64,000 nucleotides of DNA, from contig JAWNZC010000321.1 in assembly GCA_035771165.1 (NCBI GenBank), positions 2,951,501 through 3,015,500 of the forward strand, given 5' to 3'. Positions 48,016-59,500 of this stretch are shown here, one piece after another (positions within the stretch are counted from its first letter, which is position 1; each line of letters opens with the position of its first letter). Position numbers and translations under genes: made by a program. A model generated the notes under the pieces. It was given only the letters and a program-made list of their open reading frames with translations. It did no database searches and was not told the origin of the DNA. The DNA comes from Paragorgia papillata. Its lineage: Eukaryota; Cnidaria; Anthozoa; Scleralcyonacea; Coralliidae.

Positions 48016-51000
48016 GTGAGTTTTATAGGGTGTGTACGTCGCTAATGTCAGTATAGCATCTGGATATGTTGTTTGCGGTAATTATAGATATATCGTAAAG
48101 CTAGTTATAGTTACACAGATTCAGTGTAACAATTCTACAGCAGTTTATTGTAGAATGCAAAGTGAATCTTGGAAAAAAGAAACTCTTTAAAAATTAGTAT
48201 GTCGCGTGAATATGTATTGATGCCTGAAGATCCTCTTATTACAGTAACATTTCGTCGTTTCGTTATATTAATGCGACTATACTATTAATTAGGAATCGAT
48301 TAAATTACTCTCCCGCATACGTTTAGGTTGAGAAAAACTTTACATTGTGTAATCAAGCATATATGGTCAGCAACTGAAAGTGTTCTCTATATAGTCGAGG
48401 TTACTATGTATCTTATTTTAAAAGTCATATATATATATATATATATATATAGTATTTATATATATATATATATATTGTATATATATATATATATATATAT
48501 TATATGCCCAATTCTAACCGTACGGAGAGTTGCCATGGAGATCCCCAGCTTGACGACGGTCATACAGTTTGCTTTCTTGCAGTAAGGTTCAGCATCTTAT
48601 AATGGGCGCAGTATAGAACTACTGAAGCCTTAAAATTACATGCGTGAAATCAAACTGATATATTCTTCAAGTAATAGTGTAATACACAATATATATAGAT
48701 TACAATTAACGCGAGTGGCGTCCTTCATATTTAATTAAAACTCCCAGCGTGCGTGTATATATATTTAGTTTTAAATTTTCTAATTATATCAAGCAAAAGA
48801 TAAACACGCTATGGTACGTTTTTTGTTGAACAAAAAATACGTTTGCGGCTTTAGCCGATACACGATTTGCTCGATCTAACACTATTATTAATTGCATTCT
48901 GTTTTAAGAACTTATATATTGTCTAAAATAAATTATCTTTTCGGCTTACTGGTCAGTAATTACGTGTCAATGTATATATAATCCAAACACTTGTATATAT
49001 ATGCAAAACGTACTTGCCGTTAAGGCCGTAGCAAATGATTTTCTTACTCTAATAAGTATATTGTTTATGATCACAAAATCAATTCCGACTGATATAAACG
49101 TGAGTATGCAAACATTTTGTGTATTGGATCGCCAAGTCTAAAGTTATTAACACGAAAATTACTGAAACAAAATGCAAATTTTATTCATGTCATCGGTTAA
49201 TATCAAATTTAAATTGTGCATAAAATTAAACTATATTTCTTTATAGTGAAATAAAAAGTAGCGTGCTGCGTAGGCAGTGTTGAAACAACAATCGAAATAT
49301 AGTAACTTAGGTTAGATATACTGCCGAAACAGGAGAACGTAGGATCTAAACGTTTCGAGCGAAGGCCTTCGTCAGAAGAGAAACGTAAACTCTGAGGAGA
49401 AACGTAAAACATCTGACGAAGGGCTTTCGCTCGAACGTTAAATTTGAAATTGACACTACGTATCTGGTTTCGGCAGTATATCTAACCTAAGTTACTATAT
49501 TTCGATTGTATATTTCTTTATATATTGTTCTTTCATCTGCATGCACGTTCGATTTGTATATGCATGTATATAACAACAGCACACAATATATCTACGAGAG
49601 AATCAGCCTGGAAATTGAGGTTGTTTTTTATTCGATCACAGTTGGATTTCGGCCGTGCAATGGACAATTACAGCGCTTTTACTTAATAGCAAATATAGGC
49701 TTGTCTATATTGTATAGTTATGGCTTAGAGCCCAGACGATCTTGGGCCTACATGTATAATCACCCTTTACAAAATTTAGACTATATTAGTATATATGGAC
49801 ACTCAGATATATCTCACATACATTGCATCAATTAGCAGTTTCGATATATACAGGATGCCATGCCGGCACCTAATTATAATAGGAGTAGACGCGTGCATGT
49901 TAGGAAAACAATTTTGAAGGTGACATACAAAATACACATCTGTATACATTCTTATTGATTTTATTTGAAATTGACAACATATTGGTCATTTCAGCTATCA
50001 GACAATTTTCATATGTGCATCTAAATTAGCCTTTCTGGTTTCGTAATGAAGCAAATATATTTTTTTGAATCGCAGACACACAAACGAGACGAGAAAGGCT
50101 TATTAATATTAAACATAAAAGAATATTCAAATTAGTCTCATTATGAAAGTAGTTTATGCACCGGAATAATTAAATAAATTCAGTTCGATTCCATGGTTAT
50201 AAGGCTCGGTCATTCCACTTTGCCAAAAACAAATTTCAGTGAGTCCATCAACTCTTTGATATATAATTAAGACAAAAATAGGAGAAAGAATAGACCACTT
50301 TTATAATAGCGATAAATTTTAATATTCTTTTAAGAAGTAATATTTCATAAAAGAGTGGGAGTTGTTTTACCAAAATTACGAGGCCGTTATCCGAGTAATT
50401 TTCATTGTTCTTGAGTGTTTGTAAAACATGAGAGAATAATGAAAATCACGAGGCTGCACTGCCTGCAGGCCAAGTGATTTTTATTGTTTTCGAAAGTTTT
50501 AGAGAAGAACAATGAAAATTACGAGGTAATAGGTCGAGTGATTTTTGTTGTTCTCGAGTGTTTGTAACCCCTGGTAAAACACGATACACGAGTTTATGAA
50601 ATAGCTTCTCAATCGTCCATTTAATATGGTAAAATTCGCGAGGGACTTGATGATATTGGTCAGATTAGACAATGGTGTATATTAGTATATAATTCTAGCT
50701 CATGTTGAATTTTTTGTGTGTCGGCAATTCAAGAGAATCTTTGCTTTATAACGAGACCAGAAAGGTCTCATTAAAATGCACATAAAAATATTTCATTAAG
50801 TTGTGGGCTTTATGAAAGTGGTCTAGGTAAACAATGGTTGAACTCTTGCATTCATTCATTTATCTATGTAGGATATGGCAACAAGACTCCGACCACTCTC
50901 GCAGGACAACTCTTTCTCATTCCGTTTGCTTTAATTGGATACCGCTGTCAGCATTCTTTCTGAATACAATTGGCGAGAATTTATCTCATTTAATCCACTG

Positions 51001-51412
51001 CATTACAAACACGTTTGAGAAGAAGATTCTTGAAAAAGAAGAAGTAAAAAATTCTGAATTAAAGTGCTTAATCTCAATTAATATTCTTTTCATTGGCTTG
51101 ACATTCTTCATGGCGGTGGTGAGTACCTGGGCAGATAATTGGACGTTTGGGCAAGGATTGTACGTGTGGTTCGTAACTTTTACAACTATCGGTTTTGGTG
51201 ATTACATTCCAGGCACAAACGCAGATTTAAAGAGCGGTATTGGTGTTGTCATGTACAGACTATTCGGAATTATAATTGGCCTAAGTTTGTTGTCTACTAT
51301 ATTTAATACTGTTGGGGATTTTGCAGCTAAACAAAACTCTTCTCTGGGGCCGAAGTTATGCGATGGCTGCATCTCATGGAACTGTTGTTCAAAGAAAGAA
51401 GTCGAAGAGTAG
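47715..51412 (+). CDS. Two-pore-domain potassium channel (K2P), gene span of two exons with a frameshift
   Basis: Exon 1 (47715-48015) joins exon 2 (50872-51412) in phase 1 across a 2.86-kb intron that splits the first selectivity filter (TTIG|YGN). K2P channels are background K+ channels of the plasma membrane with four helices and two pore loops per subunit. Seen: TM1 (FRFVIVTTYCVLGAAIFYGI), an extracellular cap region with an NES sequon, pore 1 (WSFSTGVDLCVQTMTTIGYG), TM2, TM3, pore 2 (FVTFTTIGFGDYIPG), and TM4 (GIIIGLSLLSTIFNTVGDFA), with a short Cys-rich tail. The pore-1 frame fails after ALIG: one base is missing near 50,938, so the product would end SF then stop, while the next frame carries the rest of the channel. 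The total would be about 280 residues, slightly short. Either a pseudogene or an assembly error. The subtype (TWIK, TASK or other) is not determined. Confidence 0.88.
48425..48508. repeat. (TA)n microsatellite
   Basis: Three runs of (TA)n separated by AGTATTTATA and TATTGTATA. Confidence 0.95.
49290..49510. mobile_element. Palindromic MITE
   Basis: AATATAGTAACTTAGGTTAG (49,294) pairs with CTAACCTAAGTTACTATATT (49,483), and ATACTGCCGAAACAG / GGTTTCGGCAGTAT inside. The interior has two TCTGACGAAGG-type words in opposite orientation. Related to a fragment at about 8,000-8,085. Confidence 0.85.
50872..51412 (+). CDS. K2P channel exon 2, frameshifted
   Basis: Acceptor TTTATCTATGTAG. The entering frame gives YGNKTPTTLAGQLFLIPFAL then IG. 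After the missing base (near 50,938) the channel continues in another frame as IPLSAFFLNTIGENL, TM3, pore 2 (TTIGFGDYIPG), TM4 and the tail CDGCISWNCCSKKEVEE, stop at 51,410. A 3' AATAAA is present at 51,552. Confidence 0.88.
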
Positions 51413-52440
51413 GTTCACGAGTTGCAGCCTTCGGCTTCGGCAGATAATTCTTGATATAAAAAATGTCTCATTCAATAATTGTTTATTATTTTGTTGAGCC
51501 AGCTATAGCCCGTGTGTCGGCGTTATCAGCAAAATCGAGACTTATATAGGTAATAAATTACCTTTTAGGTTGCCTGATTCTCCTAAATCTCGACAACGAG
51601 ACTTAGAAAACCAATAATATTATACGGTTAATCACGTTTATTGCATTTAAAATGTTACTTGCATATAGTTACTTACATGAGAAAATGTTTCATGATGTCT
51701 TACGTCGCTCTACATGTTGAAATCCCGCTCGAGTCAGCCGAAATTTTTCGGTTGGGACATCATGAAATATTTTCTCATGTCTCTGAGGATGATTCTGTAA
51801 TATAGTTACATCGTAAGCCAAGTCAGAGACTCAGAGGCTTATATGGCAGTTACTCTTGGTTTGCACTTGACGTCATGGCGACCATGTTGGAGGAACTTTA
51901 ACAAAAGAATCTGAATCTGATTAGTAGCTATTGTATTTGGAGTATGTTTTCCTCCAATACGGCCGTCGTGTCTTTGTCTCCTAAATCTCATGGGATTGAT
52001 TGCAAACCACTAATACAGTTATACTTTAAGTCAAGCATACAAACCTCTTGTAAGTAAGAACTATAACTATTCAAATAATATGCTGCATGTATTGTTGGTT
52101 GCCCTCATTTTGCCCGCAGCGTATAAATATATCACTCTGTACATTTGCATCTCTATTCTACCTTGTCAGTTACTGTTTATGATGTTATAATAATAATATT
52201 TAATCAGGAGGTTTTTTCACATTACATGATTTTCAAAAAGGACCTGTTTCTAATCTTTATCTTCTTTTGTCTGTAGTTTGTTTCATTGCAATAATTATAC
52301 GTTGTTTAAAATTACAGTAAACGCATGTACACGTCATGCCTACTTATTTTAATATGTTCTTGTGTCCACGCGTATAATTATATCATTGAGTCGTTAAAAT
52401 AGACCAGTAGTCCGAGACGCATGTACGCATTGCGGACCTA
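51413..52440. other. Non-coding stretch, no gene seen
   Basis: Includes the likely K2P 3' UTR and an inverted pair around 51,675-51,780 (CATGAGAAAATGTTTCATGA against TCATGAAATATTTTCTCATG). No gene supported. Confidence 0.5.
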
Positions 52441-52777
52441 TTTTTTCATAGCTAGTGAAAATCTTGTCTTACATTGATTTGTAGTACTTGCCTTGGATCC
52501 AAGAGGATTTTTTTTTGCCCGCACCTATATTTTTGTCATTTAATGCCGTTTCCTGCATGGGTAGCAAATTAGATCGTTATTATTTTTTCTGATTAGCTAC
52601 AGGCCTGAACCCTGATCAGAAGATGGGTTTTATGTGATTCACGGTCAGCTTGCCGCAGACTGTTTTGATGGCGGCAGTTATTAAGTCACATATCTCTTCT
52701 CCTAATTGCAATGAGTGAAAATCGTTTCTCAGCGTTAAATAATTATCTCCACACCTCCACACAAAATACCCATGTTC

Positions 52778-52846
52778 TCCCATGTGGTCTAGTGGCTAGG
52801 ATCTGGCGTCACCGCCATGGCCCGGGTTCTTTTCCCGCCATGGGAA
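52778..52846 (+). pseudogene. tRNA-Glu pseudogene
   Basis: Begins TCCCATGTGGTCTAGTGGC and ends CATGGGAA, so the acceptor stem is kept. But the anticodon loop has lost three bases (GCG|TCACCGC instead of GCGCTCTCACCGC) and the T loop reads GGTTCTTTTCC instead of GGTTCAATTCC. Confidence 0.85.
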
Positions 52847-52950
52847 GTTTTTCGTAGTTAGTGATAGTCTAGTCTGTCACCAATTAGTAGTACTTGCCTT
52901 CACTACAAGAGAATATTTTCTTTAACATAGTATTTTATTTTGTTATTTTA

Positions 52951-53142
52951 ATAGGAGAAGGGACACATGCCTGCAGCAAATTGCCGCCATTTAAGCTTTT
53001 TTTTTCTGACTAGGTACAAGCGAAACTCGTGAACACAATGTGAATTTGTTTCACACACATAGCGCTTTGTACGCAGATTAGAAAAAAAAAGCTTTCGTAG
53101 GGGCGGTCAATTTGCTGCAAGGCATGTGTCCCTTCTCCTATT
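52951..53142. mobile_element. Small MITE inside the tRNA array
   Basis: AATAGGAGAAGGGACACATG pairs with CATGTGTCCCTTCTCCTATT; inner CAGCAAATTG / CAATTTGCTG and AAGCTTTTTTTTTCT / AGAAAAAAAAAGCTTT. About 190 bp, with inner CACACACATAGCGC. Confidence 0.85.
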
Positions 53143-53397
53143 TACAATGCGAAAATTGTCTCTCATCACGATCGGAAATCGCATATAGAAAATCGGCCAC
53201 TTTCATGGGGCAGTTCGCAGTCCACGTGCGTGCTGGCTCAAGTGAGTTATCGGCCGTGCATTGATGACGTTTACACGCAAGATATTCGTTCTACGCATGC
53301 GTAGCTAATACGGGTCAGCCCGTATTTCGCGATCCTCGACAGCCGCCATTTCCGATCGTGCGTTAAATATTTCTGCCCTCAGAAAATAACCACGTTG

Positions 53398-53456
53398 TCC
53401 CATGTGGTCTAGTGGCTTTCACCGCCATGGCCCGGGTTCAATTCCCAGTATGGGAA
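53398..53456 (+). pseudogene. tRNA-Glu pseudogene lacking the anticodon arm
   Basis: TCCCATGTGGTCTAGTGGCT runs straight into TTCACCGCCATGGCCCGGGT; the piece containing the 5' half of the anticodon arm (about 13 bases) is deleted. The T arm and acceptor 3' end are intact apart from CAGTATGGGAA. Confidence 0.87.
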
Positions 53457-53759
53457 CTTTTTTCATATCTAATCCACGCACCAATATTTTTGTCATTTAA
53501 TGCCGTTTCGTGCATGGGTGACAAATTAGATCGTTTATTATTTTTTCCGATCAGGTACAGGCCTTTGGGCAAAACTCGTGCATGGTTGCGGGCCTGAGTC
53601 CAGATCAGAAGATGTGTTCAATTTGTTTCACGGTCAGCTTGCCTCAGACTGCTTTCGGAAGGCGGCAATTATTAAGGCATGTATCGCTTCTCCTGATTAC
53701 AATGTGTAAAATTTTCTCTCATCCTTAAATATTTATGTCCACACAAAATACCCACGTTC

Positions 53760-53831
53760 TCCCATGTGGTCTAGTGGCTAGGATCTGGCGCTCTCACCGC
53801 CATGGCCCGGGTTCAATTCCCGGCATGGGAA
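53760..53831 (+). tRNA. tRNA-Glu (CTC anticodon)
   Basis: 72 bases from TCCCATG to CATGGGAA. The acceptor stem pairs fully (TCCCATG / CATGGGA). The anticodon stem is TGGCG / CGCCA, with loop CTCTCAC, giving anticodon CTC (Glu). The T stem is CCGGG / CCCGG around TTCAATT, and box B reads GGTTCAATTCC. Box A is TGGTCTAGTGGC. All invariant parts are in place, unlike the two other copies. A clean TTTT terminator does not follow immediately (AATTTCTTTC), so its expression is uncertain. Confidence 0.92.
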
Positions 53832-54290
53832 TTTCTTTCAATTCATAGCTAGTAAAAATCTTGTCTTCCACTGATCAGTAGTACTAGCCTTGGCTCCAAG
53901 GGGATTTTTTCTTTAACGCACCAATATTTTTGTCACATAATGCAGTTTCCTGCATGGGTTGGAATTAGATTGTTCATTATTTTTTATTTTTTTCTGCTTG
54001 GACCGAAACTCTTGCATGGTTGTGCACCTGAATCCAGATCAGAAGATGGGTTTTATTTGATTTACTATCAGCTTGCCGCTGACTGCTTTGATTGAGGCAG
54101 TTATTAAGACACGTACCTGTTATCCTAATTACAACAAGACGCCCACTAGGCGTTAACTCGGGCTACTGGGCAATGGGCATGGTGATGTGGAGAATGAGAT
54201 TGGTGGAGGAGGACATGTTAGAAAGCTAGTTAGAAAGCGCACATTTGTTTTACAAAGAACAATTTTTTATTGACTACTATTATAAACTTA

Positions 54291-55060
54291 GGGACCGTTC
54301 ATTATTTATCGGTGGGGGGGATGGGTGAGAAATTGCCAAACTTTCTTTTTTTTTTCAGGTACCCCCAAGCAAAGTTTAAAAATTTGGTAGCCCCCCTGTT
54401 TTTATTTGACATAATTTCAGTGCCCCCCCCCCCACCCTTCAAATCCTGACATTAATCTTAAAACTAACCCCACCCACTCTACCTATAAAACCTCAAAATT
54501 CAATTACCCCATTAACCCTAAACCTAACCTTAACCCTAAATATAACCTTCTTAACCCCAACCTTAATTCCCACCCGACCTGCACATTAAACCAATTGTCA
54601 CCTTAACCTTCTCCTTAATCTCAATCATAATTATTACCCTAACACCTTAAACCTTAAACTATTAACCATTCTCCACTACTATTTACCAACACAATACACC
54701 AACACAATACACCAACACAATACACAAACACAATACACCAAGGATGGTAAGTCACAACCAGGATCTAAATACCTGAGCCTTATGGTTTACTTTTACTTGA
54801 CATTTTACAAAACAACACAAAATAATCCCAATTAAAGGCTTTTCTGAATGATTTACCCCAATAAGAAATGTTTGTTTGTATAATAATGTTGATCATCAAA
54901 GACTCTTATCCTTGTTTAATACAAAAATTTTATGCCCCCCCCCCCCCTTAAGAATTTATAAATTATTTCAGGGTCCCCCCAAAAGAAGTAGCAAAAATTT
55001 CAGGTCCCCCCATTTTCTCAACCATCCCCCCCCCTCCGATAAATAATGAACGGTCCCTTA
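54291..55060. mobile_element. MITE with GGGACCGTTCATTATTTATC termini
   Basis: GGGACCGTTCATTATTTATC (54,291) is mirrored by GATAAATAATGAACGGTCCC (55,038-55,057), flanked by TTA on both sides. The interior has runs of C, and a block at about 54,510-54,560 of CTAACCTTAACCCTAAATAT type, degenerate telomere-like sequence. No coding frame. Its right end is about 18 bp before the macrosatellite starts. Confidence 0.88.
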
Positions 55061-55077
55061 CATGCATGGACAACCTA

Positions 55078-55332
55078 CAATCAGTGACAAAATACCTTGG
55101 GACATCTCGCATTGTTGGTACTTACCTAATATTTCTGTCAATTATTTTGGTAGTAAATTATATCCCTCCCTCCCCCTCCCTATTCAATGTTGAATTTACA
55201 GTAAGGAACTCAGTGAGCGTTGAAACGAGCGCCTAAAGAGTCACCAACATTGAACAGGGGGGCCGGGGGATAATTGGAGCGGAAAGTATTGTCCTTTAGG
55301 TTGAATTGTCCCAACACTTTTGTCACTGATTG
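55078..55332. mobile_element. MITE-like element A inside the macrosatellite monomer (copy 1)
   Basis: CAATCAGTGACAAAATACC..GGGAC at the left pairs with GTCCCAACACTTTTGTCAC TGATTG at the right, about 25 bp each, and CAATGTTGAATTTAC / GTGAACATTG-like words occur inside. Repeated in every copy at the same offset. The extended palindrome AGACAATCAG / CTGATTGTCT is complete only in later copies; in copy 1 the left flank differs (CCTA). Confidence 0.8.
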
Positions 55333-56097
55333 TCTGCGAAAACATTTTTAGTTCATAAAATAAACCTAGTTACCTAGTCAGTTCTTTTTCTAAAAATAGT
55401 TATATTTGACAAAGATGTTCACAATTTATTGTTAACAAAATTGTTATGGGCATTTTCAAGCTATTAAATAGGCAGTTTTCTTGTTTTAAAGTCAGTTTAC
55501 TGCTCAAGGCGTCTTAATTGCACGTATTATGCAAAAAGATTTCGGCTAAAATAGGTGCGTTATCAGCAATGCAATTAAAAATGATCGATTTACCTAAAAC
55601 GAAGTTTTAATATATTTACAATCACTCGATTGCGCATTTATTTATGTATGCGTAGAGTATAACTTGTGCAATATCACTCTTCAACTAACGGGCGTCGCGT
55701 TAAACGAGAATTAAAACGTATTTATTTTAGCCAGTTGCGCAATCTTTAACGGGTTCTGCGCCGGTATTAGCAATAACGCTATTTGAGGTAGGGACCTTTT
55801 ATTATTTTAACAATTGCTGTAGAACGTACGCGTACTTTAATTTCAGCACAAAAACAAATATTAGAGAAGTGATACTAGGTTTAAAAATCGGAAATTCTCA
55901 ACGTCTACCAACGTCTATTAAAGGCACGAAAGGTACAAAACATATTGAAACTTGTTCTAGGTTTTCATTAGCAACCATATTACGTACAACATTACTAATA
56001 CATACTAAGGTAAAACGCGAAATATTTGCGGAAAATTATTAGAGAGATATAACGTAATACAACGCTTGTATACGGTTGTCATGACAAATGTCACAAC

Positions 56098-56541
56098 GTC
56101 CACGGTTCTCACCAACGGTTCTCACCACGGTGCTCACTGAACACCGTGGACGTTAGTTTGCTAATTTACGCTTGTTTCTTTACAAATAGTCAGTGCTGCT
56201 GTTTTCTAATATCATCTGCATGGTATACTTTACATTTAATGAGTTTTAACCGGTATTGCTCGACAAAATAAAATAATTTAGAGGTAAAGCGGCGACGGTT
56301 CTCACTTCCACAGTATAAAGATATAGTATAGTATTAAGTTATTTATATAAATATAGCGAGCATCGTTATATAAAAATCGCATTTGAAATGCGTGAATTGT
56401 AAATATGCATTATTTTCTTATTGAAAACTAACATATCATAAGGCGGGTGTGCAGAAAATGTCATTTTAAACCACAATCTTCGTTCTAATACATGTTTTTC
56501 TGGTGAGAACCGTAGTGAGAACCGTTGTGAGAACCGTGGAC
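56098..56541. mobile_element. MITE-like element B inside the macrosatellite monomer (copy 1)
   Basis: Left: GTCCACGGTTCTCACC followed by AACGGTTCTCACC and ACGGTGCTCAC. Right, inverted: the same pattern, with GTGAGAACCGT three times and CCGTGGAC at the end. Each terminus is about 40 bp made of three 12-13 bp repeats of CGGTTCTCAC. One more CGGTTCTCAC lies inside (about 56,293). A separate 15-bp inverted pair (AACGTCCACGGT / ACCGTGGACGTT) lies at the left edge. Copies of this element occur in each monomer. Confidence 0.78.
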
Positions 56542-59500
56542 AGAACAGACGCACAACAGGGGGCCATTTGGACTATTGAATATCATATTTCCTTACTGAA
56601 TTTTACACAGAAATAGTTTATTTAGTCTACAATAACATTGCTTTAGCTTTCTTGGCTTTAAAGTACGCTCCTAAGTTGGCTGTAACGGCATTTTTTACAA
56701 TATAAAGAAAATAGCTTTTCAGACAATCAGTGACAAAATACCTTGGGACATCTCGCATTGTTGGTACTTACCTAATATTTCTGTCAATTATTTTGGTAGT
56801 AAATTATATCCCTCCCTCCCCCTCCCTATTCAATGTTGAATTTACAGTAAGGAACTCAGTGAGCGTTGAAACGAGCGCCTAAAGAGTCACCAACATTGAA
56901 CAGGGGGGCCGGGGGATAATTGGAGCGGAAAGTATTGTCCTTTAGGTTGAATTGTCCCAACACTTTTGTCACTGATTGTCTGCGAAAACATTTTTAGTTC
57001 ATAAAATAAACCTAGTTACCTAGTCAGTTCTTTTTCTAAAAATAGTTATATTTGACAAAGATGTTCACAATTTATTGTTAACAAAATTGTTATGGGCATT
57101 TTCAAGCTATTAAATAGGCAGTTTTCTTGTTTTAAAGTCAGTTTACTGCTCAAGGCGTCTTAATTGCACGTATTATGCAAAAAGATTTCGGCTAAAATAG
57201 GTGCGTTATCAGCAATGCAATTAAAAATGATCGATTTACCTAAAACGAAGTTTTAATATATTTACAATCACTCGATTGCGCATTTATTTATGTATGCGTA
57301 GAGTATAACTTGTGCAATATCACTCTTCAACTAACGGGCGTCGCGTTAAACGAGAATTAAAACGTATTTATTTTAGCCAGTTGCGCAATCTTTAACGGGT
57401 TCTGCGCCGGTATTAGCAATAACGCTATTTGAGGTAGGGACCTTTTATTATTTTAACAATTGCTGTAGAACGTACGCGTACTTTAATTTCAGACACAAAA
57501 ACAAATATTAGAGAAGTGATACTAGGTTTAAAAATCGGAAATTCTCAACGTCTACCAACGTCTATTAAAGGCACGAAAGGTACAAAACATATTGAAACTT
57601 GTTCTAGGTTTTCATTAGCAACCATATTACGTACAACATTACTAATACATACTAAGGTAAAACGCGAAATATTTGCGGAAAATTATTAGAGAGATATAAC
57701 GTAATACAACGCTTGTATACGGTTGTCATGACAAATGTCACAACGTCCACGGTTCTCACCAACGGTTCTCACCACGGTGCTCACTGAACACCGTGGACGT
57801 TAGTTTGCTAATTTACGCTTGTTTCTTTACAAATAGTCAGTGCTGCTGTTTTCTAATATCATCTGCATGGTATACTTTACATTTAATGAGTTTTAACCGG
57901 TATTGCTCGACAAAATAAAATAATTTAGAGGTAAAGCGGCGACGGTTCTCACTTCCACAGTATAAAGATATAGTATAGTATTAAGTTATTTATATAAATA
58001 TAGCGAGCATCGTTATAAAAATCGCATTTGAAATGCGTGAATTGTAAATATGCATTATTTTCTTATTGAAAACTAACATATCATAAGGCGGGTGTGCAGA
58101 AAATGTCATTTTAAACCACAATCTTCGTTCTAATACATGTTTTTCTGGTGAGAACCGTAGTGAGAACCGTTGTGAGAACCGTGGACAGAACAGACGCACA
58201 ACAGGGGGCCATTTGGACTATTGAATATCATATTTCCTTACTGAATTTTACACAGAAATAGTTTATTTAGTCTACAATAACATTGCTTTAGCTTTCTTGG
58301 CTTTAAAGTACGCTCCTAAGTTGGCTGTAACGGCATTTTTTACAATATAAAGAAAATAGCTTTTCAGACAATCAGTGACAAAATACCTTGGGACATCTCG
58401 CATTGTTGGTACTTACCTAATATTTCTGTCAATTATTTTGGTAGTAAATTATATCCCTCCCTCCCCCTCCCTATTCAATGTTGAATTTACAGTAAGGAAC
58501 TCAGTGAGCGTTGAAACGAGCGCCTAAAGAGTCACCAACATTGAACAGGGGGGCCGGGGGATAATTGGAGCGGAAAGTATTGTCCTTTAGGTTGAATTGT
58601 CCCAACACTTTTGTCACTGATTGTCTGCGAAAACATTTTTAGTTCATAAAATAAACCTAGTTACCTAGTCAGTTCTTTTTCTAAAAATAGTTATATTTGA
58701 CAAAGATGTTCACAATTTATTGTTAACAAAATTGTTATGGGCATTTTCAAGCTATTAAATAGGCAGTTTTCTTGTTTTAAAGTCAGTTTACTGCTCAAGG
58801 CGTCTTAATTGCACGTATTATGCAAAAAGATTTCGGCTAAAATAGGTGCGTTATCAGCAATGCAATTAAAAATGATCGATTTACCTAAAACGAAGTTTTA
58901 ATATATTTACAATCACTCGATTGCGCATTTATTTATGTATGCGTAGAGTATAACTTGTGCAATATCACTCTTCAACTAACGGGCGTCGCGTTAAACGAGA
59001 ATTAAAACGTATTTATTTTAGCCAGTTGCGCAATCTTTAACGGGTTCTGCGCCGGTATTAGCAATAACGCTATTTGAGGTAGGGACCTTTTATTATTTTA
59101 ACAATTGCTGTAGAACGTACGCGTACTTTAATTTCAGCACAAAAACAAATATTAGAGAAGTGATACTAGGTTTAAAAATCGGAAATTCTCAACGTCTACC
59201 AACGTCTATTAAAGGCACGAAAGGTACAAAACATATTGAAACTTGTTCTAGGTTTTCATTAGCAACCATATTACGTACAACATTACTAATACATACTAAG
59301 GTAAAACGCGAAATATTTGCGGAAAATTATTAGAGAGATATAACGTAATACAACGCTTGTATACGGTTGTCATGACAAATGTCACAACGTCCACGGTTCT
59401 CACCAACGGTTCTCACCACGGTGCTCACTGAACACCGTGGACGTTAGTTTGCTAATTTACGCTTGTTTCTTTACAAATAGTCAGTGCTGCTGTTTTCTAA

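Larger units (their letters stand above)
48016..50871. other. K2P intron with repeats
   Basis: The intron contains a (TA)n tract at about 48,425-48,508, a palindromic repeat at about 49,290-49,510, and two blocks (about 49,995-50,115 and 50,710-50,800) with GAGACGAGAAAGG and GAGACCAGAAAGG words that look like decayed relatives of the 39-kb and 47-kb MITE. No gene seen. Confidence 0.6.
52440..54135 (+). repeat. Decaying tandem array of tRNA-Glu-bearing units
   Basis: About four partial units, each a tRNA-Glu-like sequence plus a spacer with the shared words CATAGCTAGT, TAGTACTTGCCTTGG, TTTTTGTCA(TTT)AATGC, GATCAGAAGATG and CAGCTTGCC, ending CACACAAAATACCCA before the next tRNA. Unit length varies from about 360 to 620 bp owing to indels, including an inverted-repeat insertion at 52,951-53,142. 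The first unit has lost its tRNA. Confidence 0.8.

Noticed and set aside
54480..54570. Telomere sequence
   Set aside because: Only loosely CCCTAA-like words (AACCCTAAACCTAACC) inside a MITE; no regular array, so it is not a telomere.
57990..58199. 69-codon ORF repeated in each macrosatellite monomer
   Set aside because: Starts with GTG, overlaps the inverted terminus of element B and has no recognisable homology; repetition only reflects the satellite.
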